Shown here in pieces: positions 62,305-64,000 of a DNA stretch of 64,000 nucleotides. The notes under the pieces were generated by a model. That model was not told the DNA's origin. It made no database searches and saw only the letters and a program-made list of their open reading frames with translations. Where the stretch lies: assembly GCA_012934845.2 (NCBI GenBank), contig WNNJ02000558.1, positions 1 through 64,000 of the forward strand, in the 5' to 3' direction. Origin of the DNA: Pomphorhynchus laevis. Its lineage: Eukaryota; Acanthocephala; Palaeacanthocephala; Echinorhynchida; Pomphorhynchidae. The first letter of the stretch is position 1. The number at the start of each line of letters is the position of its first letter. A program made the translations under genes and the position numbers.

Positions 62305-64000
62305 AAATCTCTTCAGCCCGCATCGAAAAACGCCGTCGCGAGGAAAACGGCGAAACATCACTCGCCATCCGAAACATAGACGGAAATTTTCAAGTTGTCC
62401 ACACCCATCCAAAAATTCGATGGCGCTCCATCTCTCCTATGTGTCTTCTCCACTAGTATCTTTCGCCACAGCACACGGTTTCCGCCTCGGCCTCCTCAAC
62501 ACTAGATATATTCTCAATAAATCCGATCTTATCCTCAACCTATTGATCAAGCAATCCATCGATCTCTTCTGCCTCACCGAATCATGGCACTCAGATTCCG
62601 ACGACCTTTCCATTCGCCGTCTGCTCTCTGCCGGTTGCTCCCTAGTCGAATCCGCCCGCCCCCTCAGCTCATGCCCTTCTAAATCCTCTAATCATGGCGG
62701 CATCGTCGCATTCACGCGTCACCCAGCGTCTCTTCGCAAAATCAATCCCCCTTTCAGTCCTTGCTCTTTTGAATTGCTCACTTGTCGTTATTCTAACGCG
62801 ATCACTCTAGATCTCGCCATTGTATACCGTCCTGGTTCATCAGCTCCTACAGCGTTATTTTTTACCGAACTCGCTGACCTCCTTTCTCATTGTTCTTTGT
62901 CCTCAATCCCTTCACTCGTTCTAGGCGACTTCAATATCCGCCTAGACCGCCCCTCTTCCACAGATTCCATCCGCTTCATCAACATTCTATCCAACTACAA
63001 TTACAAACTAATCTACACTGCCCCCACACATATACTTGACGGGGCACTCGACATCATCGCTGTCCCCGATCATTTTGCTGCCCACACCTCACTGTCCATC
63101 TCTGATCCTGGTCTATCCGATCACTTTCTTATCACCCTTGATCTCGCTCGCAACCACACCCCTCCTTACACACCTACAATCCTACATCGCCCTTGGAGGA
63201 ATCTTGACCTCTCCCTTCTCCGCTCTGCCTTACTCAAATCGTCTCTATCATTACCCACAATAACATATTCATCTCCTCACGATCTCGCCTTTCTTTTCGA
63301 CTCTGAACTCACATCCACTCTCGATATTCTCTTGCCCTACAAGTCTCACCCACACCGTCGCTTGCACCGTGCCCCATGGTTTGACATCCAATGCCTACTC
63401 TCAAAGCGTCGACTCCGCCATGCTTTTCGAGTCTATCACCGCTCTCTCAGACGCGATTTCCGCTCGATCACTCCGTCTTTCCGTGATTCCTATCTTGCTC
63501 TTCGCCGGTCTCATTTCCACCTACTACGTACCAAATGCAACTCCTTCTGGCAGCATATAATCATCACTTCATTCAACTCTAAGACTCTCTAGCATACTTT
63601 TAACTCAATCCTGGCTCGTTCCTCTACGCCTTGCAAAATCAATGCTAGTGATTATTCGTCATTTCTCCAGACTAAAGTATCCACGCTGCTCTCTCACACC
63701 CCGGTCTCCATCCTATCCCACTCTGCCCAGTCTACTCTCATCCTTCCCGAACTATTTCATCTTCTCCCTGTATCACCTACAGAAGTATCATCTGTCATCA
63801 TGTCCTTGCCCAACAAAACCTCACCTGCCGATCCCCTGCCTACCCACATATTAAAATCTATATGCTCATCGATATCCCCATTTCTCACAACCTTGTTTAA
63901 CTCTTCCATCCGCAGTCGTATCTTCATTCACACTGGAAATCCGCAATCGTTCGTCCCCTCCTTAAGAAACAATCGCTCGACCCATCCATTCCTTCTAGCT
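62305..64000 (+). mobile_element. LINE-A copy running off the window
   Basis: Starts in the end of ORF1 (QISSARIEKRRREENGETSL-like, 62300-62420), then the best-preserved endonuclease frame and, after a stop near 63592, the pre-RT segment and early RT (LPNKTSPADPLPTHILKSIC at about 63803, then the YRPIS area at the window edge). Confidence 0.87.
62420..63592 (+). CDS. LINE-A ORF2, complete endonuclease and linker (390 aa)
   Basis: An APE-type endonuclease. LGLLNTRYILNKSDLILNLL (24-43), IDLFCLTESWHSDSDDLSIR (46-65; Glu of the metal site), NHGGIVAFTRHPASLRKINP (about 92-111), LDLAIVYRPGSSAPTALFFT (about 134-153), IPSLVLGDFNIRLDRPSSTD (about 168-187; GDFN), SISDPGLSDHFLITLDLARN (about 229-248; SDH). 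The linker KSHPHRRLHRAPWFDIQCLL (about 310-329) is the usual WFD(x) region before the RT. All expected endonuclease motifs are present. MALHLSYVSS as start agrees with the second copy at 46984. Confidence 0.87.
   Translation: MALHLSYVSSPLVSFATAHGFRLGLLNTRYILNKSDLILNLLIKQSIDLFCLTESWHSDSDDLSIRRLLSAGCSLVESARPLSSCPSKSSNHGGIVAFTRHPASLRKINPPFSPCSFELLTCRYSNAITLDLAIVYRPGSSAPTALFFTELADLLSHCSLSSIPSLVLGDFNIRLDRPSSTDSIRFINILSNYNYKLIYTAPTHILDGALDIIAVPDHFAAHTSLSISDPGLSDHFLITLDLARNHTPPYTPTILHRPWRNLDLSLLRSALLKSSLSLPTITYSSPHDLAFLFDSELTSTLDILLPYKSHPHRRLHRAPWFDIQCLLSKRRLRHAFRVYHRSLRRDFRSITPSFRDSYLALRRSHFHLLRTKCNSFWQHIIITSFNSKTL

Noticed and set aside
1-64000. LTR retrotransposon, retrovirus, Polinton or other capsid-bearing element
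   Set aside because: No protease, integrase, capsid, protein-primed polymerase or true LTR was seen. The direct repeats at 3.0 and 4.4 kb belong to a Penelope-like element.
1-64000. Bacterial or organellar origin
   Set aside because: LINE and Penelope families, a U6-derived copy, pol III boxes and lack of operons all point to a eukaryotic nuclear genome.

Overview
The window looks like AT-rich nuclear DNA of an animal, most likely an invertebrate; I cannot name the species. It is almost entirely transposable elements: a Naiad-type Penelope-like element, at least seven lineages of non-LTR retrotransposon (LINE), a tRNA-derived SINE, palindromic MITE-like pieces and AT-rich dispersed repeats. 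A U6 spliceosomal RNA-derived copy confirms a eukaryotic source. I found no convincing host gene; two short ORFs at 10.2-10.7 and 12.4-12.7 kb and a small one at 12.8-13.0 kb are the only candidates. I saw no LTR retrotransposon, retrovirus or Polinton.

Layout. 0-5.6 kb: fragments of a Penelope-like element in both orientations, with pseudo-LTRs around the best copy (3.0-4.7 kb) and a palindromic insert at the same RT site in two inverted copies. 6.0-7.7 kb: degenerate LINE-B (I/Jockey group). 7.8-10.2 kb: two pieces of a LINE with a restriction-like endonuclease (REL-LINE); a better 3' copy lies at 38.9-40.5 kb on the other strand. 11.0-14.2 kb: AT-rich repeats. 14.2-15.8 kb: antisense RTE LINE. 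15.8-17.1 kb: 3' ends of LINE-D around an antisense LINE-A ORF1 piece. 16.6-23.1 kb: left arm of a large inverted repeat whose right arm is 54.3-61.9 kb; each arm carries LINE insertions that the other lacks. 18.6-22.3 kb: well-preserved LINE-C nested in the tail of a CR1 copy. 25.0-29.5 kb: paired SINEs and CR1/LINE-C mosaics. 30.6-35.2 kb: LINE-A / U6 / LINE-A chimera. 35-43 kb: several LINE-A 3' ends and an antisense RT copy. 43-45 kb: CR1 5' portion. 45.7-48.4 kb: 20-bp minisatellite followed by LINE-A with ORF1. 48.7-51.7 kb: CR1 copy interrupted by a second CR1 with a 4-bp target duplication. 51.7-53.95 kb: LINE-A2. 55.3-59.9 kb: the most complete LINE-B. 62.3 kb to the end: LINE-A running off the window.

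The genes do not form pathways. Each element family encodes its own copying machinery (ORF1 RNA-binding protein, APE-like or restriction-like endonuclease, reverse transcriptase), and small families (SINE, MITE-like pieces) presumably borrow it. The most notable signals are the U6-LINE chimera with a tandem array of the U6 5' stem-loop, a covarying hairpin at the 3' end of LINE-A/A2, the inverted repeat that preserves empty insertion sites, and a shared GAAAC/CTGATGA ribozyme-like core with fixed spacing in the Penelope pseudo-LTRs and the SINE.
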